Shown here: one piece after another, positions 1 to 10,371 of the stretch
Position numbering within the stretch: position 1 is the first letter of the stretch
How the letters are laid out: each line of letters opens with the position of its first letter
DNA from: Pictodentalium vernedei
Lineage: Eukaryota; Mollusca; Scaphopoda; Dentaliida; Dentaliidae
DNA: 64,000 nucleotides
NCBI GenBank assembly: GCA_031216915.1
Contig: CM062295.1
Coordinates: forward strand, 180,992,927 to 181,056,926
Direction: 5' to 3'
Made by a program: the position numbers and the translations under genes
The notes under the pieces: model-generated
The model's input: only the letters and a program-made list of their open reading frames with translations
Told to the model about the DNA's origin: nothing
Database searches by the model: none

Positions 1-1535
1 GGGAGGGGGGGGGGGCTAACGCTCCACGACAGGGATATGCCTCCCCCTGTCGATCCTCCTCGCGCCACTCAAGATCTAAGGCACTCAAACTGAGCTAATT
101 TATCACAAAGACAACATAATTTGTTATGACAAGCCGTCACAAGCTATTAGTTTTTCCCGCGTATCGCGCTTCTCCAACGAGGAAAGTACCACGTATACGT
201 GACTGAATTCATAGAGAGCCTGAATATTTTAAGACTATGTTTATAAGACAGAATAAGACCTGATAAGACAGACATTTGTAACGGGTGGGGTGGACGGCTC
301 CCCAGGGGCTAGAACCCTGGGCGAAATCTCCCTGTTGTTCTTCAGATTCGTGAGGATCTGGGTCAACTAGTAAACCATGGATAAAATATAACTCAACTCC
401 AGAGGTAGAATAACCATAAAGTAATGTGTTGTGGTCTGGATGAATTCACAATAAAATAGAAAAACAGTTTGTACGTGGTTTATTAAGAAGCCAAAAATAG
501 TATGATACGAAATGGACATGATTGTGAATAACGGATCAAAAACCACGGGCCCACTACACTTTGTACCCAAAAGAGGTTTAAGTTCCACCCAACATATGTT
601 CAGTAAATGTGGATGGTTCCCACAGAACTCATACCTGGAGAGAATCAGTGTCAGAAACGTTGATTCTCACCAGGGCCGAGTTGAATGGGTCCGAAAATGA
701 CGGTGCCCATTACGGTTAACCTTTTTACAGGTTACAAAGTGTCCCCATAACTAACCTCAACAGGCAGTTGTACTGGCGCAGCTGAACTGGAGCTTTAATG
801 CCAAGAAGTGGACGGCGAATTATGAGCGAGACAGCTCTTAAATAGGATAATTTCGCGGGGAAAGATTTCAAATACTGGAATCTGATTGATCCCTCGCTTT
901 CACCTCGACAAATGAAACAGCAGCAAAATTCACTGCGGCGTGAACCAATAAATTACATTGATTACATTTTGAACATGGAAATGACTTGAAGCCAACAAAA
1001 ATAGAATTACACCTCTGTAATGAGCAGACGAATTATAACAGAGTAATTTAGAACTTCTATTGTATATTTTATATTTCAACTGCTGTTACTAAATCCGTTA
1101 CACATTTACTGCTTTGGTCAAATTTTGGTGAACATTTTCTTGAGGAGAATTTTGCATTTGTTTTCTTTTTGAACTGTTTTGGTTTTTTAATCTATCCTGC
1201 GAAAAAACGCAATCCTGTCCGACCACGAAGAGTGCTTGATTTTTTAACGGAATTTGGCGTGAAAAATGCGCAGTACTCGTGACAAAAATGGCACGTGAAA
1301 TTCAGGGTTTTCAGCGCGATCATCGTTAGAAGACTGACTCGACATCTTAGACTCCAATCCAGACGAAAATGTCCCAATTAGAAAAGGGAGGGTGGAGGTG
1401 TCACATCACCTGTTGATGCCTCCTGCCTTCTAGGTCAAAAACAAGGTTACGCGCAGCATCCCCCACTCTCCTCTCCAGCGTCCCTGCGAATAGGTCTCCA
1501 CACGCTGAATACATCGCAAATCACAATTTTTAATC
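1..1535. other. Intergenic, nothing recognised
   Basis: I see no gene, RNA or mobile element here. The window opens in a G-rich run. The few open frames are under 75 codons and have no recognisable motif. Confidence 0.5.
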
Positions 1536-1941
1536 CTTTATTTATCTATTTATTTATTGGTGTTTAAGGTCACATGCTTATGCACAATGACTAATCATGA
1601 CCGTGACAGTTTTACGGGTGGAGGAAGCCCAAGTACTCGGAGAGAACCACCGAGCAACGACGACCAGCTGCCAGCTTCCCAACATCGTAACCCCGCACTG
1701 CAGCATAGGCAGGGTTTGATTGGTTGAAGACATGCGCACCATCGACGTGCAGTACGCCTAGTACACGGCGTCATCGTGCCCCCATGTGGACAATCGGGGT
1801 TAAGTGCCTTGCCCAAGGACACAACGCGGGAGTCCAAATCGATCTCCCAGACGGTCACCCATCCGAGGATTAACCGGGCTCGACGTTGCTTAACTTCGGT
1901 GATCTGACGAGAACCGGTTACCGCGACGCCACCGCGCCCCC
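1536..1941 (-). mobile_element. SINE with 5S rRNA-derived head
   Basis: Read on the minus strand, the head matches the internal part of 5S rRNA: TCTCGTC-GATC, then GAAG-TAAGCA, then GGATGGGTGACCG and CTGGGA, in the right order and spacing. The 5S A-box/IE/C-box promoter lies here. The first ~14 nt (GGGGGCGCGGTGGC) look instead like the start of the tRNA-headed SINEs in this window. The body (CTTGGGCAAGGCACTT, GTACTGCACGTCGATGGT) and the 3' tail (GTAAAACTGTCACGGTCA, then CACCAATAAATAAATA) are shared with those SINEs. An 8-bp direct repeat, TTTTAATC, flanks it (1528-1535 and 1942-1949), as expected for target-primed insertion. Confidence 0.85.
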
Positions 1942-1950
1942 TTTTAATCA

Positions 1951-3336
1951 TTTGAGGTGCTATATAAATAATAGAATTTTGTTTATTTTGAAATTCCCAC
2001 CTCTGATATTCCTCAAATGCAAATTAAATATACACAAATTATACATCAAAATGAAGGTTGAGATGTATAGAATACGAAACACATATATAATAAACTCATA
2101 GGGTTGACAGCAGGCACCACTGGTTCTGGAAGTCTGCTACCGTATTCGTACCAGAACTGATAATAAAATAATATTTTACGAGAACAACTTGTTGCCAAAT
2201 GTGCTTCACATATCCAAGAACAAAGCTAGGGTATCAACATTCTTGAAAACACACAGACAGAGCTGCATGAGGGTAAATTTCAAAACCCTCGCTTTTGTTT
2301 ACATTCAAATTTTCTTTCGATTTCCGGTCAACGTCATCGGACGGAAAAGAGCATCGATATACAACGCCGTCTAAAATCAAATAACGAGAAAGATCGCCTT
2401 AATACAGCATACTATTATTATACAGAGACTGCACAATTGCCATGTTCTGTGCAAGGTTTCATGACACCTGTTGAAATTTATGAGAATTACTATTTTGTTT
2501 TTTCGATGGAATTTCGTGGTATCGAGTGATGTGCACCTGTCCGTCGAGCATATAAATCATCTTCAAGAATTAAATGCAGATAGTGTTGTCCTTTTCCAAA
2601 ATGCAGTCCCATCGCTGCATTCGAAAATGTTTTGATTGCCTAGCTTTGTTATTGAATATCTTATGCCCATCTGGCCACAAGTTGTTCTTGTGAAATATTA
2701 TTTGATTATCAGGTCTGGTGTGAATACGGTAGCAGACTTCCAGGAACCAGAGGAACTGCTGTCAACACCATGAGTTGATTACACATATGTGTTTCGCGCT
2801 TTATACATTTCAACCGCCATTTTGATGTATAATTTGTGTATATATAATTTGAATTTAAGGAATATCAGAGGTGGCAATTTCAAAATAAACAAAATTCTAT
2901 TACTTATATAGCAGGGAGTGCGGTGGCTCAGTAGGTAGAGGTGCAGGCTGCAAGCCGAGAGGTCCTCGGCTCGAATCCCACCTGCGGCAACCGCGTTGTG
3001 TCCTTGGGCAAGACACTTCATATCCATTGCCCGCGTGGGGGCACGGTGGCGTTGTGTACTAAGGCGTACTGCACGTCGATGGTGCCCTTGTCTTCAACCA
3101 ATGCTAACCCAGTTTGTGTGGAGTGAGTTAGTATGTTGGGGAGCTGACAGTTGCTCGCCGTTGCTCAGTGGTTCTCTCCGTGTTGGGGAGCTGACAGTTG
3201 CTCGCCGTTGCTCGGTGGTTCTCTCCGGGTCCTCCGGCTTCCTCCACCCGTAAAACTGTCACGGTCATGATTAGCCATTGTGCATAAATATGGGACCTTA
3301 AACACCAATAAATAAATACTTATATAGCACCTTAAA
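1951..3336. mobile_element. Foldback element with ~300-bp inverted repeats
   Basis: The left arm (about 1951-2255) and right arm (about 2622-2913, resuming after the SINE at 3317-3336) are reverse complements over roughly 300 bp. Shared landmarks include GGTGCTATATAA at the tips, ATAGAATTTTGTTTATTTTG, TTGACAGCAG, GGAAGTCTGCTACCGTATTC and AGAACAACTTGT. The ~365-bp middle has no coding capacity. It is a non-autonomous TIR element of unknown superfamily; no transposase is present and I could not fix a TSD. Confidence 0.75.
2914..3316 (+). mobile_element. tRNA-headed SINE inserted in the foldback element
   Basis: The head has a tRNA-like A box (TGGCTCAGTAGG) and B box (GGCTCGAATCC). It is followed by the common SINE body and an (AATAAATA) tail. 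A 13-bp TSD, TACTTATATAGCA, flanks it (2901-2913 and 3317-3329) and lies in the terminal repeat of the host foldback element, so the SINE is the younger insertion. A 47-bp block beginning GTGTTGGGGAGCTGACAG is tandemly duplicated inside it (about 3131-3227). Confidence 0.9.
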
Positions 3337-4244
3337 CCCTGGTGATATCTTCCACGCCAGTGCAGTGTCATCAGTTGGGAGAGTCTATATTCATTACTTG
3401 GGGGAAGACCAATCAATATTTTCAACGTGCAGCAATCTTGATTGGTCTACCACACAAATTCACCGAGCAACTATCTACTTAATGAAGTCAGGCCATATCA
3501 CGATCATGGACCTGAAAGTGAAAAGGTTAAGTGCGAGAAAATAATTGAAGTGTTCAACTGAAGGGATTCGTAATATCAGTATTGTTTCGTATTGCCCACG
3601 TTGTGAGAAACCTTGTCAGACTGGAAATTACTTTTTAAATGAGTTGAAATTATACAGTCAGGCATGTCACTGAAAGGTCTTCGGTCAGAATGTTGCATGA
3701 GTACACGAGTTACTCCAATTTTCCCCGATTGGGTCACTGTTTGGAAAGTCAATGGAATTTCTCTCGCTGTCCTGATTTATCACCAGAAAAGGAAAAATGC
3801 ACGGACGCCATACTCCTTCATACATGTAATATACATCTCCTTTCCAACAATAATATATAGCACATTGTTTTCTACCGATATATTGCCATAATTGGGAGTG
3901 CTGAAGAAAGAAAACTGTCTCTATTCGACATTTGATATCAGAACTGACGACACTCAAAAAATTCGTAAACATCTAAAAAATGCCCTCTTTTACACCCCTT
4001 ATCGTGTTCTGTTTTTATTTAGAGTGATACACTTGTGTAAACAGACATCATAATATTTTTTATTAGGTACAGTTCTGAAAAATATATACAATACAATTGG
4101 ACGTTATTAGACATAGGTTCCTATATAAAATTTTACTCGTATGACTTCGTACAATCGTGATTCTGTAGCTAATAACCCCCCGACGTTGAAAGCGCCTGAG
4201 CGAGTCACACCAAAACTAAAACCGAGTTGGGCCAAATTGTCAAC
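3337..4244. other. No gene; small inverted repeat at its end
   Basis: AT-rich sequence without a recognisable gene. A short imperfect inverted repeat (GAGTTGGGCC...GTCAAC against GTTGAC...GGCCCACCTC, 4224-4277) lies at the boundary with the LINE's 3' end. Confidence 0.4.
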
Positions 4245-4346
4245 TAATATATGATCGTTGACAACCCGGCCCACCTCGCATTCAGCTCCAATGCCTTATA
4301 GATGAGTATTCTCCAATGTCTATACGTATTGTGCTCCTTCAGTTGT

Positions 4347-6084
4347 TCAATGAAGCTTGTGGAAGCTAGAGATCATTCTCTCACTTTGCAGGAATAAAAG
4401 AATTTTTTTATAGATAAGAATACATATATCTGTTATTGATTCCGTTGTCTCGTTGTTGTTGTAACCCAAAATGACATATTGTGTTTCCAGCGGTAGTAAG
4501 ATCTCACATCCCTCTTTTAACTTTTCCTGCAAGTTTATTAATATTGTTTTCGAAAAGGAACATTCAAAAAAGAGGTGCGAGATTGTTTCTTTATCAATAT
4601 ATCAGAGGGTACATAATTCTGTTTCAGATAAATTACATTGATAAAGTTTAGAGTTTGTGTAGAGAATCCTATGTAGAATTTTGTATTGCAGACTCTGTAA
4701 ATAAGAATTATCAGTAACTGTGAATGAATTTTTGTATATCTGTTCCCAGTCACCAGACAGTAAGCTGGTATTCAAAATTTCATTCCTTTTTCTTTGCGTT
4801 TGTAGAGGAGATGTAGCAAACTGCTGCAAGAATGTTGGATGAAAGGCCTGACAGGACCTTTTGGGAGTTTTTAAGTTTTTCAATTTTTTCGTTTTCTTGG
4901 CGTTAGTTTTGTTTAGTATTGTCTCATTGTTTCCTTCCACAATTTTGGAACAGCATGAATGACTCTCTGGTAGACAGTAAATGGTACCTTGAGGTTGTAT
5001 TCTTCGGGAAAATCAGTAAAAGGTAAGATTTTTCTATCCTCTGTTAAGAGATCATTGATAAAAAATACACCAGCCTTGAGCCTCCGTTTATCAAAAAATG
5101 TCTTTTATTGATTTTTATTTTATTATTTTATTTTCATTAAATTGCTCCTGAAAATATCTCTTCTGGAGTCAACGTGTTACTTTCGTCCAGAAGTGACTGA
5201 GCAGTTAGAGCACTTTTTCCAGAATGGGTTTAGAAGTTCTCCCATTCTGTGTAGTCCTCCTTTATGAAGGTGCTAGATTTTGTTGCTTCCTAGATCTTCG
5301 ATATCGGTTAAAACTAGAATCCTCCAAGGAGCAAAGATATTTGAGTCTAACAGTTTTTTTTATCCAAGATAGGTTTTTGTGAGTAACTGTAAGCTTTTAG
5401 GTGGTGGAATTTAATTCCTCCGTCTCTGTAGTATTAATTATTGTAGATCTTTTTATCCTATCATTTTTCCCTGACCATAGGAAACAAAAGAATTTAGTTT
5501 GTGATTTACAAAAAATATCCCCAGGGGGATCGAGTAAACAAGACAGTGTATCAAAATCGGTGAAGCAAGCGTTTTTACTACAGCAGTCTTTCCGATTAGA
5601 GTTAAATTTCCGAAGGACAAATTATTGAGTAACTTTTCAATTTTTTGAAGTTTTTTTGAGATAATTGTTTAGTATATAATTTTCGTTGAACAGATTGTAC
5701 TCTATTCCCACTATTGTAAAATAATTTAGGTGATTCCAGTGAACTTGTTTGTTCGCCGGTTTGTATTTTCTACCTATAACTTTTCTTCGATTCGATCCAA
5801 ATCACTCGCGTTTTCTCAAAGTTTACGTTTAGTCCAGAAAGATTTGAAAATGATTTCACCGTTTCAAGAGCGGCATTTAAAGAGTGACCATCGTCACTTA
5901 GGAAAAGAGATGAGTCATCTGCATATTGACTTATTAAGTATTCTGAGTCATTCATTTTTATTTCATTGATATTTGTGTTGTTTTTTATAGCTGCACTAAT
6001 GATCTCGGCACAGAGGATGAAGAGGTACGGGCATAGAGGATCTCCCTGCATAACACCCTCTGTAGATCGAAACCTTCCGTGCAA
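4347..6084 (-). pseudogene. LINE ORF2 remnant: RT palm and C-terminal region
   Basis: The downstream half of the same ORF2. 6084-5770 has RT motif B (VMQGDPLCPYLFILCAEI) and motif C with an intact YADD (ISQYADDSSLF), followed by LNVNFEKT. 4940-4538 and 4532-4347 give the C-terminal domain (SGDWEQIYKNSF, LQYKILHRILYTNSKLYQC; then LQEKLKEGCEILLP). Beyond 4347 another frame continues with FIEQLKEHNTYRHW to about 4250. Open stretches of about 100 codons are separated by breaks. It is continuous with the upstream half if the Tc1 insertion is ignored. Confidence 0.8.
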
Positions 6085-6114
6085 TGACCATTGTTCAATG
6101 CATAACTATATATA

Positions 6115-7627
6115 CTGAGTAAAAAAAGACAGTATAATAGAAACAAATGTAAAACAAATAGCATAAAGGATGAAATTTAATAGTTCTAATGTTGCATGTT
6201 TGTGGACAAGAAGTCGTTCAAAGAGTTTAATGACATGTTGTTGTTGTCAACCCAACCATATACAATTTTGCTACGGATTTCAACATAGCACGTGCTACCC
6301 GAGAATGTCAAAGTAAAAGGGTGACCGACGATTTTCTTTGTGTGATGTTGTGCTAGAGAGCCTGGATTATTGAGAAAACACGCAAGTTTTTGTCTTCCGA
6401 CATTTTAAAAAATGCCAAGGTTAACCGAAAATCAGAGGTTGCGTGCCATTGGTATGCATGAGGCTGGGATACCTCCAGATGAGCTCGCTGCTGAGTTCGG
6501 AGTCACTGTAGCCACTATTTACCGTCTCATTGGAAGGTATAGATCCACTGGATCTACTGCCGACCGACCGCGTTCAGGTCGACCAAGAGTTACGACCCCT
6601 GCACAAGACAGACACATCAGGACGCCTCACTTGCGGGATCGCTTCCTTCCGGGAACGAGGACAACAACAATTACTCCTGGTAGAACTAACAATAGAATTA
6701 GTGCACAAACTGTCCGCAACAGACTCGCTGAACACGGCATCCGAAGTAGGCGTCCATACCACGGACCAATCCTTACCCAACGTAATCGTACCGTCAGAAT
6801 GGAATGGGTACTTCAGCGTGTTCGCTGGACTCAGCAGCGTTGGAGCACAGGTCTTTTTAGTGATGAATCACGATTTTGTCTTCGGCGCGCTGATGGTAGG
6901 GCAAGAGTGTATCGCCGACGAGGAGAACGTTTGCTGGTGTTTGCGTGCGGGAATGCGACCGTTTCGGCGGGGGTAGTGTAATGGTTTGGGCAGGAATTTC
7001 CTTGCACCGTCGAATGCAGTTGATCTCCATCGATATTAATCTGAATGGACAGCGATATAGGGACGAAATTCTTAACGCTGTTGTTATCCCGTTGTTCAGC
7101 GCTAACGTCGGGTTGCAGTTATTCCCGAAAGGCAATGCCCGATGTCACGTGGCACATTCTGTCGTGACTTTCTTGAGGAGCAAAGCATCGAAATTCTTCC
7201 CTGGTCCCCCACTTTCGCCAGATTTGTCGCCAATCGAGCATCTTTGGGATCAACTGGACCGTCGGGTACGACTTCATGATCTTCAGACGTTATATAGGCG
7301 ATTTAATGTTCTAAGGCAGGAATGGAACGCAATACCACAGGGTGACACCCAGAGACTTATCAGGTCAATGCGTGGTCGATATCTTGCCATCCAAGAGGCA
7401 AACGGTGGACAAACACGCTATTGACTGCATGTGTGAACTTTTCGTTTCACAACATGTCTGAATTGCGACGTCCCGACGAGGCGCTGGAAAAAGTAAGAAC
7501 ATGAAATTATGCAAATTCATACAGCTGGACTCAAAATATGAATTTACAATAATTTGTTAGAGATTAAAGTCGATAATACTAAAAAACTTGCTCCCCAAAG
7601 TTTATTATACTTTCTTTTTTGACTCAG
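6115..7627 (+). mobile_element. Tc1-like transposon (copy 1) inside the LINE
   Basis: Terminal inverted repeats start CTGAGTAAAAAAAGACAGTA on the left and end as the complement of CTGAGTCAAAAAAGAAAGTA on the right, each bordered by TA (6113-6114 and 7628-7629), the usual Tc1/mariner target. At ~1.5 kb the length is normal for the superfamily. It splits the RT of the Tx1-like LINE and is therefore younger than it. Confidence 0.9.
6412..7424 (+). pseudogene. Tc1-like transposase, frameshifted (copy 1)
   Basis: Starts MPRLTENQRLRAIGM with a paired-type helix-turn-helix and a GRPR hook (SGRPRVTT, residues ~55-62). The first catalytic Asp is in LFSDESRF (residue 151). The frame shifts near 6945-6960, after which FGGGSVMVWAGIS, SPDLSPIEHLWDQL and C-terminal GGQTRY are read. 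The catalytic Glu is present in PIEH. The second Asp, normally in Q-x-DNARPH, is Gly here (PKGNARCH), so the DD34E triad is lost. The protein would bind the TIRs and perform cut-and-paste at TA. One frameshift plus the D-to-G change make it dead. Confidence 0.9.
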
Positions 7628-7765
7628 TATATATTGTAATAGAAACCATTGTATTATTGATGGGCCAAATTTTAAAAAAAACGTAGTGTTGTTTCGATGA
7701 AGGTCCATTCTAGCGAGTCAAATGTTTTTTTTAAAATCCAACAATACAAGAATTCCAGGAATGCT

Positions 7766-8650
7766 CTACTCTTCGCATTTTCTGATTAGATCAAATGTGA
7801 AACGTGTTGATTCTCCAATATATCTTCCTTTTATGAAACCCAGTTGAGTTACTTCAGAAATAAGTTTCGGCAAGACTGTTTTAATGCGGTTAGCAATGGC
7901 GGTAGATCCTATTTTAACATCGACGTTTATTAAAGAAATAGGTCGCCAATTTTTCATGTCTACTTTCGATTTATTTGGTTTGTGTATACACGTAATAACA
8001 CCAGCTCTTTGGGTTATTAGTAGTTCTTCTGTATTATAGCCGTAATTCAGTGAGTTTATCAAGAAAGTACCAATATCTTTCCAGAAAAACTTTAGAATTC
8101 AGCAGTAAAACCATCTGAACCGGGAATTGTATTTTTTTTTCATTGTTTTAAGTGCATAAATGTATTCGGAATCGGTCAAAGAACTCTGCGAGAATTTTTT
8201 TCGTCATTCTCTGGGAAATTTAGAAACGGATTGTTAGCGTCAAAGAATGTTTTCATAGTTTGTTCATCATAATTAGTGCTGGATATTTTTGTCGCGTAAA
8301 GATTTTGGTAAAATGTTTTCTGCTCGCATAGTATTTCTTTCAGATCGGTCGTTTCGAATCCATCGGATTTGATCAATTTGGAAATTAGTTTTTCAGAGTA
8401 ATGCCGTTTTTCAAGGTTACACAAGTATTTAGTTGCCCCCCCCCCCCACCCTTCCATTTGGCCTTAGTTCTCCAAATCATCCCTCTTATTTTTTTCTCGC
8501 TAAATGTTTTCAGCTTGGTTTCTAGTGATTCGATTTCTTGCACGACTGATGCATCACCACTGTCCAGAGCTTGCGTAATAGCACTTAATTTTATCTCAAT
8601 TACCTCTTACCTTCTTTGCAACTTTCGTTTCCAAAAAATAAAGTTATGTC

Positions 8651-8701
<51 letters not shown>

Positions 8702-9376
8702 GCTTAGTCTGTTGATCTATGGTTTCTGCGGTGACTTGGTTTATGACAGTTACATATTCTGAGTCACTCAAAATACTGTTATTAAATTTCTAATGTCCTT
8801 TCCCCGAGGTTGACTGAGAAAAGATAAATTAAGTGTAATCGGGTTGTGGTCTGACTTGTATCTAAAACGAATATCTGTTTTTTTTTAAAACATTTGTAAA
8901 TCGGAAGACATTAAAAAATAATCCAATCTTGCCATTTTGATATCTGCTCGCCGCCATGTATATCGTTTTAAAGAAGTATTTTCCCTTCTCCAAACATCAT
9001 ACAGGTCCAGTTTATCCACAAATTCTAAAATTGTTTTATTTGAACTTTTGTTATTTCTACGACTATAAATGACAGTGCCTTTTTCGTAGCTCTGTGGTAC
9101 AACCAGTCTCCTCCCAATAGAACTGAAGTATTACCGATGTCATTGATTTTAAGAAATAAATTATTGTAAAATTCAGGTTTGTCATGCGTTTGGACCATAG
9201 ACAACTGCCAGTGGTAGCCTTTGATCTTGGATAGTTATGTCTAGAACAATGGAATTGCCTTCTGGGTCTTTTATAATTTTATGTACAGAGTAGTTGAATG
9301 TATTTTTAAATATGACATCACAAATGGCTTGTTTTGTCGAAACTCCCAACGATTCTTTGAAACAACAATTCGCCAT
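7766..9376 (-). pseudogene. LINE ORF2 remnant: endonuclease part and RT N-terminal half
   Basis: This is the upstream half of the Tx1-like ORF2, read on the minus strand. 9376-9182 carries an endonuclease-like stretch (VIFKNTFNY, then IVLDITIQDQRLPLAVVYGP). 8457-8176 is the linker (KYLCNLEKRHYSEKLISKL). 8062-7766 is the RT finger region (GVITCIHKPNK, DMKNWRPISLINVD, TAIANRIKTVLP, LGFIKGRYIGE). Motif A-like LDFKK...DSLEWTF follows just before the Tc1 insertion. The frame is broken several times between the blocks, so no enzyme is made. The family's ORF2 provides nicking and target-primed reverse transcription. Confidence 0.8.
8656..8700. repeat. (ATT)n microsatellite
   Basis: About 15 consecutive ATT triplets inside the decayed LINE. 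Confidence 0.95.
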
Positions 9377-9400
9377 TTTACCCCAATTCTTTGATACTTT

Positions 9401-9847
9401 AAATAGCTCATCCCACTAAGTTGCACACAAACACCCAATCTATCTGTTTCTCGTTTCCATCGACTGCTATTCCATGCCACTCTTGAGTCGATAGCCCTGT
9501 CAACCTTCAACCAATTTACACGAATCCAAAGCGCACAAGACGAGTGCATCCGGCAGAGATGTTCTTCTCGTCTCATCTCTCCCCACTTTCTGTCACGCGA
9601 CAGCAAGAGTCCGAGCTGGTATTCCAAATTTGTTTTCACCCCAGTACCAGTTGTCAGCTTTTAAGAAAGATATACGTCGAACAAAGTATTGCATATCTGA
9701 GCAAATTATCAATCAGCATGATCGCAATAACAGCAGGCTTGAATGAGCAATGTTAGTATTTAAAAGAACATACAATCTGATACAACAGGAAATTACAGGA
9801 AATCTGAGGGAAGTACGGATTTTCCGGTTATGAAGATTGCTATATAT
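9401..9847. other. No gene seen
   Basis: Flank between the LINE 5' truncation and the hAT-like element. No recognisable coding or repeat signal. The minus-strand open frame crossing 9271-9639 has no family resemblance. Confidence 0.4.
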
Positions 9848-10308
9848 CAGGGGCGGACTGGGCCAAGAAAAGTTACCGGGGATGCCCCAAGGGGCTCTCA
9901 TACCCGTAGAAAATTTTGGGAACTGAACAAACGCGGCTTCCTTGCATCTGAGCGATCAATAGCAGAGGACATCTCGATGACATTTTTGTATCATCTCCTG
10001 GATCATTCAACAAAAATGGTTCCACCGAGGGGAGGGGGGGGGGGGGGGAGGGCACCACGAGGACCATAGTTCGGCCCAATCCGAGAACATTTTGCTTTTG
10101 AAATTGATGGAATGCTGTTTCCTTTCACTTGGGCGATCAATGGCAGAACAGACTATACAATCAGATCCATTTCGCCTTTTGGTCATTTTCACGAAATTAC
10201 ACGCACCAACAGGTTTTGGACTGAATCAATTTTGGAGGCCCCAGGGGAAAACCAATAAGGGTCCCGCAGGGAATTTTCCCGGTGGACCATGCGGCCAGTC
10301 CGCCTCTG
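9848..10308. mobile_element. hAT-like non-autonomous element
   Basis: Left end CAGGGGCGGACTGGGCC and right end (complement) CAGAGGCGGACTGGCC form short imperfect TIRs of the hAT style. The interior is non-coding and includes a G-tract at about 10030-10048. I could not identify an 8-bp TSD with confidence. Confidence 0.6.
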
Positions 10309-10371
10309 CTGCGTATAACTAAGCAGATTACAAGTTTCTTTGATCTTTACTGTCCCCTTGATGAATACGCC

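Larger units (their letters stand above)
4245..9400 (-). mobile_element. Decayed L1/Tx1-like LINE, 5'-truncated
   Basis: A non-LTR retrotransposon on the minus strand. From its 5' side it has an endonuclease-like fragment, then reverse transcriptase blocks, then a long C-terminal region; it is split by a Tc1-like element at 6115-7627. The block order and wording (KNWRPISLINVD, QGDPLCPYLFILCAEI, ISQYADDSS, LQYKILHRILYTN) are typical of the L1/Tx1 group. An (ATT)n microsatellite sits at about 8656-8700. No ORF1 or 5' UTR was found, so it is 5'-truncated near 9400. The 3' limit near 4245 is where recognisable coding sequence stops. Confidence 0.8.

Noticed and set aside
1870-1941. Possible 5S rRNA gene
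   Set aside because: Only an internal part of 5S is present and it is fused to a SINE body and tail.
1595-1951. 118-codon minus-strand frame
   Set aside because: It lies entirely in the 5S-headed SINE, so it is a chance frame in a non-coding repeat.
6530-6976. 148-codon plus-strand frame overlapping the Tc1 transposase
   Set aside because: A shadow frame; the real transposase frame has the helix-turn-helix and catalytic motifs.
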